Below, one piece after another: positions 26,501 through 33,540 of a DNA stretch of 64,000 nt; within the stretch, counting starts at the first letter, position 1; each line of letters opens with the position of its first letter. A program made the position numbers and the translations under genes. The DNA is from JBJSXJ01 sp044235425. Lineage in GTDB: Bacteria > Planctomycetota > Planctomycetia > Pirellulales > Pirellulaceae. The notes below the pieces were generated by a model. That model was not told where the DNA came from. It did not search any database and worked only from the letters and a program-made list of their open reading frames with translations. The stretch lies in contig JBIIHW010000023.1 of the NCBI GenBank assembly GCA_044235425.1, positions 25,121 to 89,120 of the forward strand, in the 5' to 3' direction.

Positions 26501-27484
26501 TCGCTCGCTGAACGGGAGGCACTGGCAGACCATCTGCTGAAAGTTAATGAACCGCCGCGTGTCGTTGCCGATCGACCGACGGGCGATGTCGCTCGTGGAG
26601 AGATCGCTTTTCAGACCTTGCGCTGCGGGCAGTGCCACGCCCTCGAACCTAGAGCCAGTGGCGAGCCGGTTACGCTCGCTCCCCCCACACCCATCCAGGA
26701 TCTCTCCGGCGGCTGTTTGGCCGAGCAGCCGCGACAGGTACGCTATGGTTTGACAGCAGCCGACCGAGCAGCACTGCGGGCCTACGCCAGCCGCCGCCTG
26801 CCGCACGCGCCGGTCGGTGACGTCGCGGAGCATCTCGTGGAACAGCTGCGCTGTACCGCTTGTCACCAGCGCGACCACAAAGCGGCTGATTTACGGTTGA
26901 TTATCGCGGAGGAGTCGGAGCGTGGGCTGGTCCCCGAAGCACTCCCGAATCTCACCTTCGCAGGTGATCGCCTGCGCCCCTCCTGGTTGCTCGCCCAGTT
27001 CCAAGGTACCGCTCACGCGTCACCACTGGGCCGCGCTCGCCCCTGGTTGAAAGCTCGCATGCCCGCGTTCCCGGGATATGCCGAGGTGCTGGCAGCTGGG
27101 CTGGCGGTTCAGCACGGACGATCACCGATCGCCCCGGCGCCGTCCGCAACGCAACCAGTCGATCGCGAGTTGGCCGACATCGGCCAACTACTCACCTCCG
27201 CCCAGAGCGGACTGGATTGTCGGCAATGCCATGCGGTAGGTCGCGAACAGCCAACCGGTGATGCCGGCACTCGAATCGCGCCCGGGATCAATTTCAGCTT
27301 GATCCCTCGCCGACTTAACGACGACTTCTTCCCGCGTTTTGTCACCAATCCCACTCGCTATGACATAACGACCAAAATGCCGCGCCTGGTACCGGACGGC
27401 CGCACTTCTAAAGTCACCGACCTGCTCGACGGCGACGCTCAGCGCCAGTTCTCGGCCATCTGGGAATACCTCCGCGGCCTGTGA
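20519..27484 (+). CDS. Giant secreted ThuA-LamG-propeller-multiheme cytochrome protein
   Basis: 2321 residues. A signal segment (about 35-59) leads to two ThuA-like domains (about 60-305 and 340-575), a Pro/Ala linker, a LamG/concanavalin-like domain (about 618-795), an NSPT-repeat linker, a beta-rich domain (about 840-1140), a beta-propeller sugar-dehydrogenase-like domain (about 1150-1560), a PA14/jelly-roll-like stretch, and a C-terminal cytochrome region. Five CxxCH heme sites begin at residues 1791, 1941, 2036, 2112 and 2234. The first two are separated by a Pro/Gly repeat linker. Such planctomycete proteins are thought to oxidise carbohydrates outside the cytoplasm, passing electrons to the hemes; this is inference. 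ATG 20561 or GTG 20567 behind GAGGAG (20554-20559) are alternative starts that keep the signal peptide. Confidence 0.88.
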   Translation: MWSRGLVWPFPLRSMIVLQYASELCNFRCRAGASGAIPLLAIVLALVTFVLGSPSALHAAPKKVVLIAGKKSHGPEGNGIHDYPWSVKLLKVMLDNSNVREQLQVEFHLDGWPKDDRCLDEAATIMVISDGRDGDLYEEAPHLATKERRARIQKQIDRGCGFATFHFSTFAPDAYAPEVLEWSGAYFDWETDGKKQWYSAITTLDAPVELPTADHPVCRGVRPFQVKEEFYYNLRFHPGDTALKPLLRVPALAGREPDGRVVAWARQRPDGGRGFGTTCGHFYDNWRNADFRKFILNALCWTAQVEVPAEGVRARYYDRDEITKALSKLDEQGRATGEPAIRVLMFAGNAAHEWHNWRRTTPAIVTALERDPRIQVDVTLDIEDLARRRLSDYQVILQNYVNWHDPRPLSDDSRRAFTEFLRTGGGLVLVHFANGAFNFSLPMANASDWPEYRRIVRRVWNHQGKGEAQSGHDAFGKFQVALTATKHPITAGLSGFEVSDELYFRQDGDEPIEPLLTARSKVTSRDEPLAWAYRYGEGRVFQTLLGHSEQTYQTFEPREMLRRAVAYCAQREIKPLEPAQDPAIGAAANAPAAKPGAPSPTANSAPSIPAATKLVLVDGKYGQALDVARSPALIDGRDEYRTPPLTVDCWVRLKQRATYNILVAQELKSSATHWELFTMPESGHFTVYLPGHRPDHVRSTVDVADDRWHHVAMVYEANRLRLFVDGKMVAEQPIEFLKGQTVPGGVGIGQLVGKEIGCNGSIDEVRITRGVRTFETLPTEAPALDDQTIGLWRCDRVPGKQPETQPNKQPNSPPNSPTNSPTNSPTNSPTNSPTNKQPYGEQLIDESNRKNHGKLSLSDAGVNKATAKGVAARREDHWGMEAVGFNWTEQDSVDNRWNQTDVGSFLASTVPLPGLSPVRKGLSIRVGEDERGTICYDTAQMQLRAAWQNGFLQFHPARFGLINSPAPKGEMQWMVPEGPGWTGGALRYRGLQPHGKRVLLHYEVGTTAVRELPGLRKVAAGDIFLRTLELGPAKDELRLRLGPLHGGKNSRSLAADVVLVELADKTLISCLVGTNPPRWDTAADGRLDLIFPPQATARTCLLQQVVIPTPQDEAARRSLDELVQELRRGQPESLEPFARPGTARWTAEIITQGRRGKDTDGPYVIDTLTLPYENPYRALFFVGGHDFYRNGDIALCTVHGDVWRVSGVQEQLERLVWKRVATGMFQPLGLKIVAVTRPDGTVEKDVVHVLGRDQITRLYDRNADGEADYYECFSNDYETSPGGHDYVTCLETDSQGNFFFTHALHGVVRLNAQGKSLGSWATGLRNPNGMGMGPGDVVTAAPQEGEWTPGSAIFQARQGNHFGYQGPRITPDRPLGYDPPICWIPRLHDNSSGGQVWVTSDRWGPLTGQLLHLSYGKCTVMLVPRDTTVEVPQGGTVDFPLDFLSGVMRGRFHPADGQLYVSGLKGWVSSAVRDGCLQRVRYTGQRVTMPLSFETFANGLLVRFSNRLDPQSATDPDSYHVTRWNYRYSAAYGSPEFRASAPQEEGRDEVEVISATLLEDQQAVFLEVPTIAPVMQMAVEYSLRGEGGEPLRRKLFTTLNRVRDEQFPEERIRRRARPGQLTTAQLAKLAPGILVRSSAGSVTESHVRRSISYGSEAGEDGLWQTGRGGLKHKFSGYLQVDLRGDYEFCWREEGRASERPEVKRLTLQRGHNRFEMTVSGEDGEPVQGKAGERVGERVGERVGLRTLWWRGQDFDWEPVPPTVLFHDRTDLALVRESEWRRGYWLYQDLHCGRCHDAEVGGAVIREAGIGTGKVVGSGIGKGGPELTGLGTRLQTDWIYEWLLDPQSQRHAATMPALIDAAQPAGRQMAADLTAYLGSLSARQRPAGPMPSPAPGPMPGPAPGPAPGPAPGTVPGTVAGTGADVGSSGAGSGAELFEDLGCVGCHRLTPPGEADEFQRLSLIHVRQKYQPNQLANYLADPTRWYPSTRMPKFDLSLAEREALADHLLKVNEPPRVVADRPTGDVARGEIAFQTLRCGQCHALEPRASGEPVTLAPPTPIQDLSGGCLAEQPRQVRYGLTAADRAALRAYASRRLPHAPVGDVAEHLVEQLRCTACHQRDHKAADLRLIIAEESERGLVPEALPNLTFAGDRLRPSWLLAQFQGTAHASPLGRARPWLKARMPAFPGYAEVLAAGLAVQHGRSPIAPAPSATQPVDRELADIGQLLTSAQSGLDCRQCHAVGREQPTGDAGTRIAPGINFSLIPRRLNDDFFPRFVTNPTRYDITTKMPRLVPDGRTSKVTDLLDGDAQRQFSAIWEYLRGL
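22949..23020 (+). repeat. 12-bp tandem repeat, six units (NSPT linker)
   Basis: Six 12-base units of AATAGCCCGACG (the first has CCG instead of ACG at its end) encode NSPP followed by five NSPT between the LamG domain and the next domain of the giant protein. The last five units are identical, indicating recent expansion. Confidence 0.92.
25712..25747 (+). repeat. 12-bp tandem repeat, three units (ERVG)
   Basis: Three 12-base units encode ERVG-ERVG-ERVG just before the first cytochrome domain. Unit two matches GAGCGAGTAGGG; units one and three each differ by one base. Confidence 0.88.
26177..26272 (+). repeat. 12-bp tandem repeat, eight units (GPAP/GPMP linker)
   Basis: Eight 12-base units of the GGCCCCGCGCCT type encode a Pro/Gly/Ala linker (GPMP, SPAP, GPMP, GPAP x3, GTVP, GTVA) between the first and second CxxCH sites of the giant protein. 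Unit variants are interspersed, as expected from slippage plus point change. Confidence 0.9.
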
Positions 27485-27642
27485 ATGGAGTCCACTGAAC
27501 TTGATAGAATCGACGAGCGATGAGCGATCTTCCTGCGGCCTGTGACGGTCCGGACGGTCAACGCGGGGACCGTCATCGCAGTACCTGAACAGCAGGCAGT
27601 TGGCTTCGAACCTAGAAAAGACGAATTTCAGGAGAACGAGCG

Positions 27643-28617
27643 ATGTCTCAGTGGGTGAATCGTGGCGAAGGGCGAAAACGCTGGAATGCGATCCTTCTGG
27701 CTGTGATCGCTTGGATCGGAACGCAGCCCGCCTGGGCCGGAAAATACAATCCGACCCTCAGCATTGGTGATCAAGCTCCCGATTTTCAGCAGCTCCCAGG
27801 TGTTGACGGAAAGCCTCATGCGCTGCGCGACTGGGCAGATCGTGAACTCCTGATCATCGTGTTTACTTGTAACACGTGCCCGACTGCCGTCGACTATGAG
27901 GATCGCCTGATCGAGCTCACCAGGAAACACGCAGCGGATGCTAAGTGCGCTGTCGTCGCCATCAACTCGAATAAAGTCGCGGACGACGAGTTGCCTGGTA
28001 TGCGGAAACGAGCGGAGCTCAAAAAATTTCCGTTCGCTTATCTCCGCGACGACAATCAGCAAATTGCCAAAGCTTACGGAGCATCCGTAACTCCCGAATT
28101 CTTCGTGTTGGATAAGAACCGCCGAGTGGTTTACATGGGAGCACTTGATGATGCCACCGACCCCGCGGCCGTCAAAGTGAACTATGTGGAAGAGGCGATC
28201 GCGGCCAGCCTATCGGGTAAGAAGCCGGAAGTCACGGAAACCGTGGCTCGCGGTTGCCTCGTTCGCTACGGACGACAGCGAAAGAAGAATGAGCAGTCCG
28301 CTGACGCGGAAGCACTCAAGCTGTTCGATCAAACGATCCTGCCGACCCTGAAAGAGCATTGTTTCGAGTGCCACTCGGCGACAGCCACCGAGCTGAAAGG
28401 GAATCTGCGACTCGATAGTCGCGATGGTTTGCGCCGCGGGGGATCGAATGGTCCTGGCGTAGTACCGGGCGAACCTGACAAAAGCTTTGTCCTAAAGGCC
28501 CTGTCTTATCGCGAGGACGATTACAAAATGCCGCCGCGCGGAAAGCTCGATGAAGAGCTGCTCCAGGCCTTCAAGAAATGGATTGAAGCCGGAGCCCCCG
28601 ATTCTCGTGCCAAGTAA
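27643..28617 (+). CDS. Thioredoxin-like (redoxin) protein fused to planctomycete cytochrome domain
   Basis: 324-residue exported fusion. A signal peptide (about 12-32) precedes an AhpC/TSA-redoxin domain with C76-N-T-C79 in VFTCNTCPTAV and the cis-proline region TPEFFVLD. A linker (about 190-235) joins a PSCyt1-like cytochrome domain with C240-F-E-C243-H244, ELKGNLRLDSRDGLRRGG and YKMPPRGKL. The combination suggests a periplasmic thiol oxidoreductase linked to a heme electron carrier. AGGAGAACGAGCG immediately before the ATG supports the start. It follows the giant cytochrome gene by 158 bases, so a functional link is possible. Confidence 0.88.
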   Translation: MSQWVNRGEGRKRWNAILLAVIAWIGTQPAWAGKYNPTLSIGDQAPDFQQLPGVDGKPHALRDWADRELLIIVFTCNTCPTAVDYEDRLIELTRKHAADAKCAVVAINSNKVADDELPGMRKRAELKKFPFAYLRDDNQQIAKAYGASVTPEFFVLDKNRRVVYMGALDDATDPAAVKVNYVEEAIAASLSGKKPEVTETVARGCLVRYGRQRKKNEQSADAEALKLFDQTILPTLKEHCFECHSATATELKGNLRLDSRDGLRRGGSNGPGVVPGEPDKSFVLKALSYREDDYKMPPRGKLDEELLQAFKKWIEAGAPDSRAK

Positions 28618-28646
28618 GGGAGTGACTAGCGCCCAAGCGGTAACGG

Positions 28647-29678
28647 TTAAAGCTCGTAGGCTGAGCGATACTCGGTTATGTCGCGCGACTTCACGTAGGC
28701 AAAAGGTTCCGCCGTGCTTCGAGCGCGTCGCAAGTCTGCTCGCCAGGCATATTCATCGGGATGGTTTTGGCGGCGAGTGACAAATACGGCCGAGATACGC
28801 TGGGAAGCTACCGACAAAAGACTGTGGTAAAGCTTCCAGACTCCAGCAGGAACTGGCGAGGAGCGATGCGGAATCCAACCTAGCCTCGATTGCTCCTGAC
28901 CAATCGTGGTCGGCAGCGCTCCATTGATGAGCAGCTGAGCGTGTGTGGTGTCCGAAAGTAATCCGGAGGCCAAATCCAGTGCCGCTTGTTGTTGTCCCTG
29001 ACAGTTCGTCAGTAGCTCCGTGAGATCCAGAATGACACCGCAGCCGGTGGCTACAACCACCTGTCGGAACTCGTCTAACCGCACGCCACTGAGACTCCCG
29101 TGGGCCTCGGGCCCAGAGGTGAACCCCAGATAGAACGTACGCTGGTCGAGCTGACTTTGGAGCCATTCCACCTGCTGACAGACCCCGATCACCGAATCGA
29201 TCGGCAGCGTCAATTGATGACTCACCGCATCCGCCCGGTTGATACGAGCTAAAGCGAGCAGCAGATCGACGTCACCGCTGGGAGTTGAACGTAAACCACC
29301 CAGAATCAATCGCTGAGTGCGCAGGCTGACATAACGCAGGGCCGACTGGTTACCAGACGATCGTTCCCGATAACTGCAGACCGGTGGATGAACGGCACCG
29401 GCCTCCAGCATGATTTCCAGCGCGTCAATCGAATGCTCGTCGCCAACTAGCAAAGTGTTGTCGGAATCCAGCGTGTAACCAACGGCTGGAACCGTGTTGA
29501 TCCCGTTGAACTGGGAGTTGGAAACTGGGGACTGAGGGGCGAGCGAGCTGCCGGTGGGCTGGGCAACTAGGGAGGGGACCATGACGGAGACAACTCCGGA
29601 GAGGGCTGAAGTGAGAGCGAGTGGTGCGACAGGGCTTATCGCGTGATGCAAACGTAATGCCGCTCGCCCATCGACCAT
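28647..29678 (-). CDS. DUF692 / MNIO-fold protein lacking the metal ligands (predicted pseudoenzyme)
   Basis: 343 residues. The order of segments matches DUF692 (multinuclear non-heme iron oxidative enzymes): VGYTLDSDNTLL..SIDALEIMLEAG (66-93), LRYVSLRTQRLILGGLRS (114-131), RADAVSHQLTL (148-158), a long helix and RTFYLGFTSGP (180-190), RLDEFRQVVVATGCGVILDLTELLTNC (200-226), AQLLINGALP (247-256) and VWKLYHSLL (280-288). Family members have HG(V/L)SLS, SEHLS, ENP/ENVS, LLDVNNxYVN, HIAGH and LERD; here the His, Glu, Asn and Asp ligands are replaced at nearly every position. The N-terminal 45 residues may be a signal region. The usual DUF2063 partner is absent. Confidence 0.6.
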   Translation of the reverse strand: MVDGRAALRLHHAISPVAPLALTSALSGVVSVMVPSLVAQPTGSSLAPQSPVSNSQFNGINTVPAVGYTLDSDNTLLVGDEHSIDALEIMLEAGAVHPPVCSYRERSSGNQSALRYVSLRTQRLILGGLRSTPSGDVDLLLALARINRADAVSHQLTLPIDSVIGVCQQVEWLQSQLDQRTFYLGFTSGPEAHGSLSGVRLDEFRQVVVATGCGVILDLTELLTNCQGQQQAALDLASGLLSDTTHAQLLINGALPTTIGQEQSRLGWIPHRSSPVPAGVWKLYHSLLSVASQRISAVFVTRRQNHPDEYAWRADLRRARSTAEPFAYVKSRDITEYRSAYEL

Positions 29679-30118
29679 CGCCGGCTTTTGGCTAGCTGGA
29701 CTGCAAAGCGTTTAAGGACAATGCGTTGTGACTTATGGGAAGATCTCATAAAGCGATCTACGGCTCGGCCTGAAAAACCAACCTACGTTAAGCGCCACCA
29801 TTTTGACGGCGCTTTATAAATCAAAATGATGGCGCTTTTTTGAGATGTAGATGGCTGGGGAGTTTAGGAGTTTTAACTAGTCAGCACAGCTTTGATGGGT
29901 TTTGGAGATCTAGAAAAAACGAGTCAGCTTTCCGGATCAACAGAACTTTGCTGATCACAAAGAATGTTAGAAGTTTAACGATTGTATTGCCGATATCTAA
30001 TCTGCCGTGGATTCTGCCCTCGTGGTTGGGTGGCTTGCGCGGCAAGCGAATGGGCGTCGAACCGGGGGGAACGACGCCTCCACAGAATCGAACATTCTTT
30101 TCGGGAAAGACCCCTGCG
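29679..30118. other. Intergenic region upstream of TolC-like gene
   Basis: About 440 bases between divergently oriented genes. An upstream extension of the downstream reading frame (from a TTG at 29840) has no signal peptide and poor composition, so I treat it as leader. The region contains one strong hairpin followed by thymines (29790-29841) and A/T-rich sequence at 29900-30000 that could hold a promoter. No other gene seen. Confidence 0.6.
29790..29841 (+). terminator. Hairpin with T-tract, terminator or attenuator
   Basis: Arms 29790-29806 and 29821-29837 are inverted copies of AAGCGCCACCATTTTGA with one mismatch, separated by 14 bases, followed by six thymines at 29836-29841 on the plus strand. 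No plus-strand gene ends nearby (the closest stop is at 28617), so it may terminate a short RNA or act as an attenuator in the leader of the TolC-like gene. Confidence 0.7.
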
Positions 30119-32548
30119 ATGCGTCGGCAGTTGAAAAGTCGAATCGGCATGGCACTTGTTCTTCTGACTGCCCTCACCGGCTGTCATCCGATCCAGCCCA
30201 AGTATTTGCGCGAGACAGGTGACTTGTCGCACTACTTGGACAAGGTCACTGACCTGGAACATCCGGATGTTGACACAGAGCGATTGGCGGAAGTGGATCA
30301 AGCCGAGACACCTTTTACCGTGAGCAGTCCCGAGTTTCGGGAGATTTGGGAGATTGGTCTGGAGGAGTGCATTCACATCGCCATGCAGAACAGCAAGGTG
30401 ATTCGCAATGCCGGTTCCATTCAAGCCAATTTTGGTTTTTCGGATGCCTTGATTGAGCGTACGGCGCAGTTGCCCACGGCCTACGATCCGGCACTGGTGG
30501 AAACCACTCCCGGACAAGGCTCGCGGTATGGTGGTTCACTGCGAGGTGGTGGTTCCAGCACGAACTTTTTCGGATCGGGTTTACAGCCCAACGGTGTCGG
30601 GCTCACCAACGCGGTGCGGTCCACATCGGTTGGTGGTGTGGAAGATGCATTGGCCGAATTCGATGCTCAATTTTACAGTGGTTTCAACTTCCAGAACACG
30701 AACCGAGCCTCGAACTTCCTAGGTGCTGGTGCATTACAGCAGCAGGTAACCGAGCAGCAAAACGGCACCTTCGAAACGGCGATTGCCAAGAAAACCGCTT
30801 CGGGTGCTTACTTCCGATTATCAAGCAAGACGGATTCCAACGTCAGCAACCAAGGTTTAGCCAAGAGTTCACCGACGGGGCTAGGTCGAACAGTCGCCGG
30901 TGCGTGGACGCAAGTGCTCGAAGCTGAAATGCGATTCCCCTTGATGCGTGGTCGCGGCGAGCAGATCAATCGCTTGCCAATCGTGCTGGCTCGCATCAAT
31001 ACCGACATCAGCTTGGCCGACTTCGAGGCGGGTGTACGCAACATGCTGATGGATGTCGAGAATGCGTACTGGGATCTGTATTACTCCTATCGCAACCTGG
31101 AAGCGGCGAAGATCGGTCGAGACAGCGCTCAGGCAACCTGGAAAAACGTTTACGAAAAGAAGAAGTTTGGAGCTCTGGCGGACCAGGATGAAGCCCAAGC
31201 GAAGGGTCAGTATTTCCAATTCCGAGGAGCGGTTGAGACAGCCCTCAAGGATCTCTACAACACCGAAAACCGATTGCGCTGGCTCATGGGCCTCGCCGCT
31301 ACCGATGGTCGCCTGATTCGTCCCAAGGATGAACCGACGACAGCTCGCGTCGAATTCGAATGGGCGGCCATTCATGGTGAAGCACTGTTCCGCAGCACCG
31401 AATTACGACAGCAAAAGTGGCGTTTGAAGCAACGTGAACTCGAAATGCTCTCCGCTCGCAATACCCTGCTCCCGATCCTCACCGCCTCAACGGGCTATCG
31501 TCAGGTGGGTGTGGGCGACCGCTTGATCAATGCGGACCGCAACGGTACCGACTTCGTCAACTCGAACGATGCCGCCAACGCCGCAAACGGCTCCACTGCC
31601 TTCGATGAACTCACCGGCGGTAAATATGGTGAAGCCTTTGTCGTGCTCGATTTCTTGCCGCCCCAGTTCGGTGCTCGGCGAGAACTCTCGGCAGTTCGCA
31701 ACGCAGAGCTGGCCATCGCCCGAGCGAAAGCTCACCTCGAAGAAATGGAACTCAACCTGTCCCATTTGATGACGAGTGCTGTGCGAGATTTGGATGCCAA
31801 CTACTCACTCGCTCAAACCAACTTCAACTGGTGGGCTTCGACGCAAAAAGAAGTAGAAGCCTTCGAGGCCCTCTATCAAGGTGGCAAATCGACTCTCGAT
31901 CTGGTCCTTGAAGCCCAGCGTAAACGAGCTCAGGCTCAGGTGCAGTACTACCGGTCACTCACCGACTACAACAAATCCTTGTCCATGGTGCACTATCGCA
32001 AGGGCTCGCTCCTGGAACACAACAACGTATTCATGGCGGAAGGCCCCTGGCCGCAGAAGGCCTACTGGGATGCGATCGACAAGGCTCGTCAGCGTGATGC
32101 CGGCCGCTATGTCGACTACGGCTGGACTCGACCAGGTGTCGTAAGTCGCGGAGCGATTGAACAGCACAACGGTCAGTCGGAAGAAGGAGCTCGCGATCCC
32201 AATGATCCGCTGCCCACTCCCAAACCGGCACCCGAAGACTCTCAGGACGATCCTGCTGACGCTCCCCAGAACGGACCAGTCACACTCAACATCACCCCAG
32301 CTGCGAAACCACTCGCCGCTTTGCCCCGAACCCTGCAAATGCTATCGGGCGAACGAAACTCGGCAACCGAACGTGCCTCAGCAGCCGAGCGACCTTCGGC
32401 AGCCGAGCGTGTGCAAGCCGTTACCTACGAACAGGCAGAGGGTGCCGGGAAGTCATCGGCTGGTTCATCTCGAGTGCCCCCGCCGGTAGTGATTGATCCT
32501 GAATATCAGACCCCGGGAGCCGGCAATCGTTCCGCCAAACGCCAGTAG
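30119..32548 (+). CDS. TolC-like outer-membrane efflux lipoprotein
   Basis: About 809 residues. The start at ATG 30119 gives a clear lipoprotein signal, MALVLLTALTGC with lipid-modified C22. The remainder carries two TolC/OEP repeats: long heptad-rich helices such as FEAGVRNMLMDVENAYWDLYYSYRNLEAAKIGRD and a second set around AVRDLDANYSLAQTN and LVLEAQRKRAQAQVQYYRSLTDYNKS. An N-terminal extension before the first repeat and a Pro/Ala/Glu-rich C-terminal tail (about 690-809) exceed the usual 450-500 residues. TolC proteins form trimeric outer-membrane ducts for RND, ABC or type I exporters; no inner-membrane partner is adjacent. Confidence 0.88.
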   Translation: MRRQLKSRIGMALVLLTALTGCHPIQPKYLRETGDLSHYLDKVTDLEHPDVDTERLAEVDQAETPFTVSSPEFREIWEIGLEECIHIAMQNSKVIRNAGSIQANFGFSDALIERTAQLPTAYDPALVETTPGQGSRYGGSLRGGGSSTNFFGSGLQPNGVGLTNAVRSTSVGGVEDALAEFDAQFYSGFNFQNTNRASNFLGAGALQQQVTEQQNGTFETAIAKKTASGAYFRLSSKTDSNVSNQGLAKSSPTGLGRTVAGAWTQVLEAEMRFPLMRGRGEQINRLPIVLARINTDISLADFEAGVRNMLMDVENAYWDLYYSYRNLEAAKIGRDSAQATWKNVYEKKKFGALADQDEAQAKGQYFQFRGAVETALKDLYNTENRLRWLMGLAATDGRLIRPKDEPTTARVEFEWAAIHGEALFRSTELRQQKWRLKQRELEMLSARNTLLPILTASTGYRQVGVGDRLINADRNGTDFVNSNDAANAANGSTAFDELTGGKYGEAFVVLDFLPPQFGARRELSAVRNAELAIARAKAHLEEMELNLSHLMTSAVRDLDANYSLAQTNFNWWASTQKEVEAFEALYQGGKSTLDLVLEAQRKRAQAQVQYYRSLTDYNKSLSMVHYRKGSLLEHNNVFMAEGPWPQKAYWDAIDKARQRDAGRYVDYGWTRPGVVSRGAIEQHNGQSEEGARDPNDPLPTPKPAPEDSQDDPADAPQNGPVTLNITPAAKPLAALPRTLQMLSGERNSATERASAAERPSAAERVQAVTYEQAEGAGKSSAGSSRVPPPVVIDPEYQTPGAGNRSAKRQ
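32351..32422 (+). repeat. 18-bp degenerate tandem repeat in TolC-like C-terminal tail
   Basis: Four 18-base units encode ERNSAT, ERASAA, ERPSAA, ERVQAV near the C-terminus of the TolC-like protein. The units share a G-A-(A/G)-C-G core at their start. Confidence 0.75.
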
Positions 32549-32629
32549 CGGATGGCATCTGAGTCTCGGCTATCGAATGTCATGGCTCCGCCCGTTCTAT
32601 CTCTTATTTTTAAATCTCGGCGCTCGCAG

Positions 32630-33277
32630 CTACAGTCCAAATTTCACGGCGGCGCCGCAGAGAGCAATTGCCAGCCCGGCTGCTGCGTGACTGAAGCGAT
32701 GAAACTGCTGCCAGGAAATGACGCCTACACCGGCGTAGAGCAGCATCACGGTGGCGGTCATGGTAATGAGGGTAGAGAGGGCAAAGGCCATCGTCACGAG
32801 CACGACGACGAGCGCGTTCGCGTGGGCGGCCGGATACATCAGAATGGGGATCAGCGGCTCGCAAGGACCGAACAAGAAAATCGTGAAGAGGATCCAGGGA
32901 GTGAGCGAATCTGTCTGGCTCGCTTGCTCGGCGACCACATGGCGATGCGGTACATGCCGAATCGCTCGTACCAGTCCATAGACAAAATAGAGCAAGCCGA
33001 AGGTGAGTAAGAGCCACGCGGCCAGCTCCCCCCGCACCGTTTCAATCCACTCTAGCTTCAACAAGAGTGCTCCCAGGGCAATGCCGATTAAGCCGAGTGC
33101 GACGGATCCGGCGACGTGACCGAGTCCGCAGAGCAGGGTGATGACGAGCGTTTTACGGCGCGTCCATTGGCCCGCTCGAGCCATCGCCACGAATGGAACG
33201 TAGTGGTCAGGACCGAACAGCGTGTGGATAAAGCCAATCCAGACGGCGGTGCCCAGGAGTGCGGTAGTGGGAGACAT
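32630..33277 (-). CDS. UreH/SafE-like (nickel/cobalt or sulfite type) membrane permease
   Basis: 215-residue polytopic membrane protein with about six helices. The first helix has H18-x5-D24-H25 (FIHTLFGPDHYVPF), similar to the metal-contact HxxxxDH motif of nickel/cobalt transporters, and H53 in GLGHVAGS on the second helix. A loop with HVPHRHV (about 107-113) adds further histidines. The length and layout fit the urease-accessory UreH / cytochrome-biogenesis-like TauE/SafE group. Transport of Ni2+ or Co2+ is the best guess from the histidines, but homologues have unclear substrates. No urease or hydrogenase genes are nearby. Confidence 0.75.
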   Translation of the reverse strand: MSPTTALLGTAVWIGFIHTLFGPDHYVPFVAMARAGQWTRRKTLVITLLCGLGHVAGSVALGLIGIALGALLLKLEWIETVRGELAAWLLLTFGLLYFVYGLVRAIRHVPHRHVVAEQASQTDSLTPWILFTIFLFGPCEPLIPILMYPAAHANALVVVLVTMAFALSTLITMTATVMLLYAGVGVISWQQFHRFSHAAAGLAIALCGAAVKFGL

Positions 33278-33540
33278 GACCAGTTTTCCTCAATCCTGCT
33301 GGTCGCGATGAACTGGGCTGCTTGCCTCCCAACTCCCCCGCCGCACCAAGCAATCCAACAATCAGGCAGGCGAGCAGCTTACCACCCGGAAGCGACGGCG
33401 AGTAGCCGTAGGAGACTAGACGCGGCGACCATTGGACGGCAGCCCTGATCTGTTATCATCCTCCCTGCATCGCTCGACCTGAGCCGGGGCAACCTCAGCC
33501 ATTCCATCTCCTTTCGCGGTCAAGTGACCAGGTATCAACC

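Noticed and set aside
29840..30118. In-frame N-terminal extension of the TolC-like protein from TTG 29840.
   Set aside because: It would start inside the T-run of a hairpin, has no ribosome binding site, and hides the clear lipoprotein signal beginning at ATG 30119.
33317..33378. Possible leader hairpin or metal riboswitch between the UreH-like gene and the hydrolase at 33541.
   Set aside because: An 11-bp stem with one wobble exists (33317-33327 with 33368-33378), but I could not match conserved NiCo or cobalamin riboswitch elements and it may be chance.
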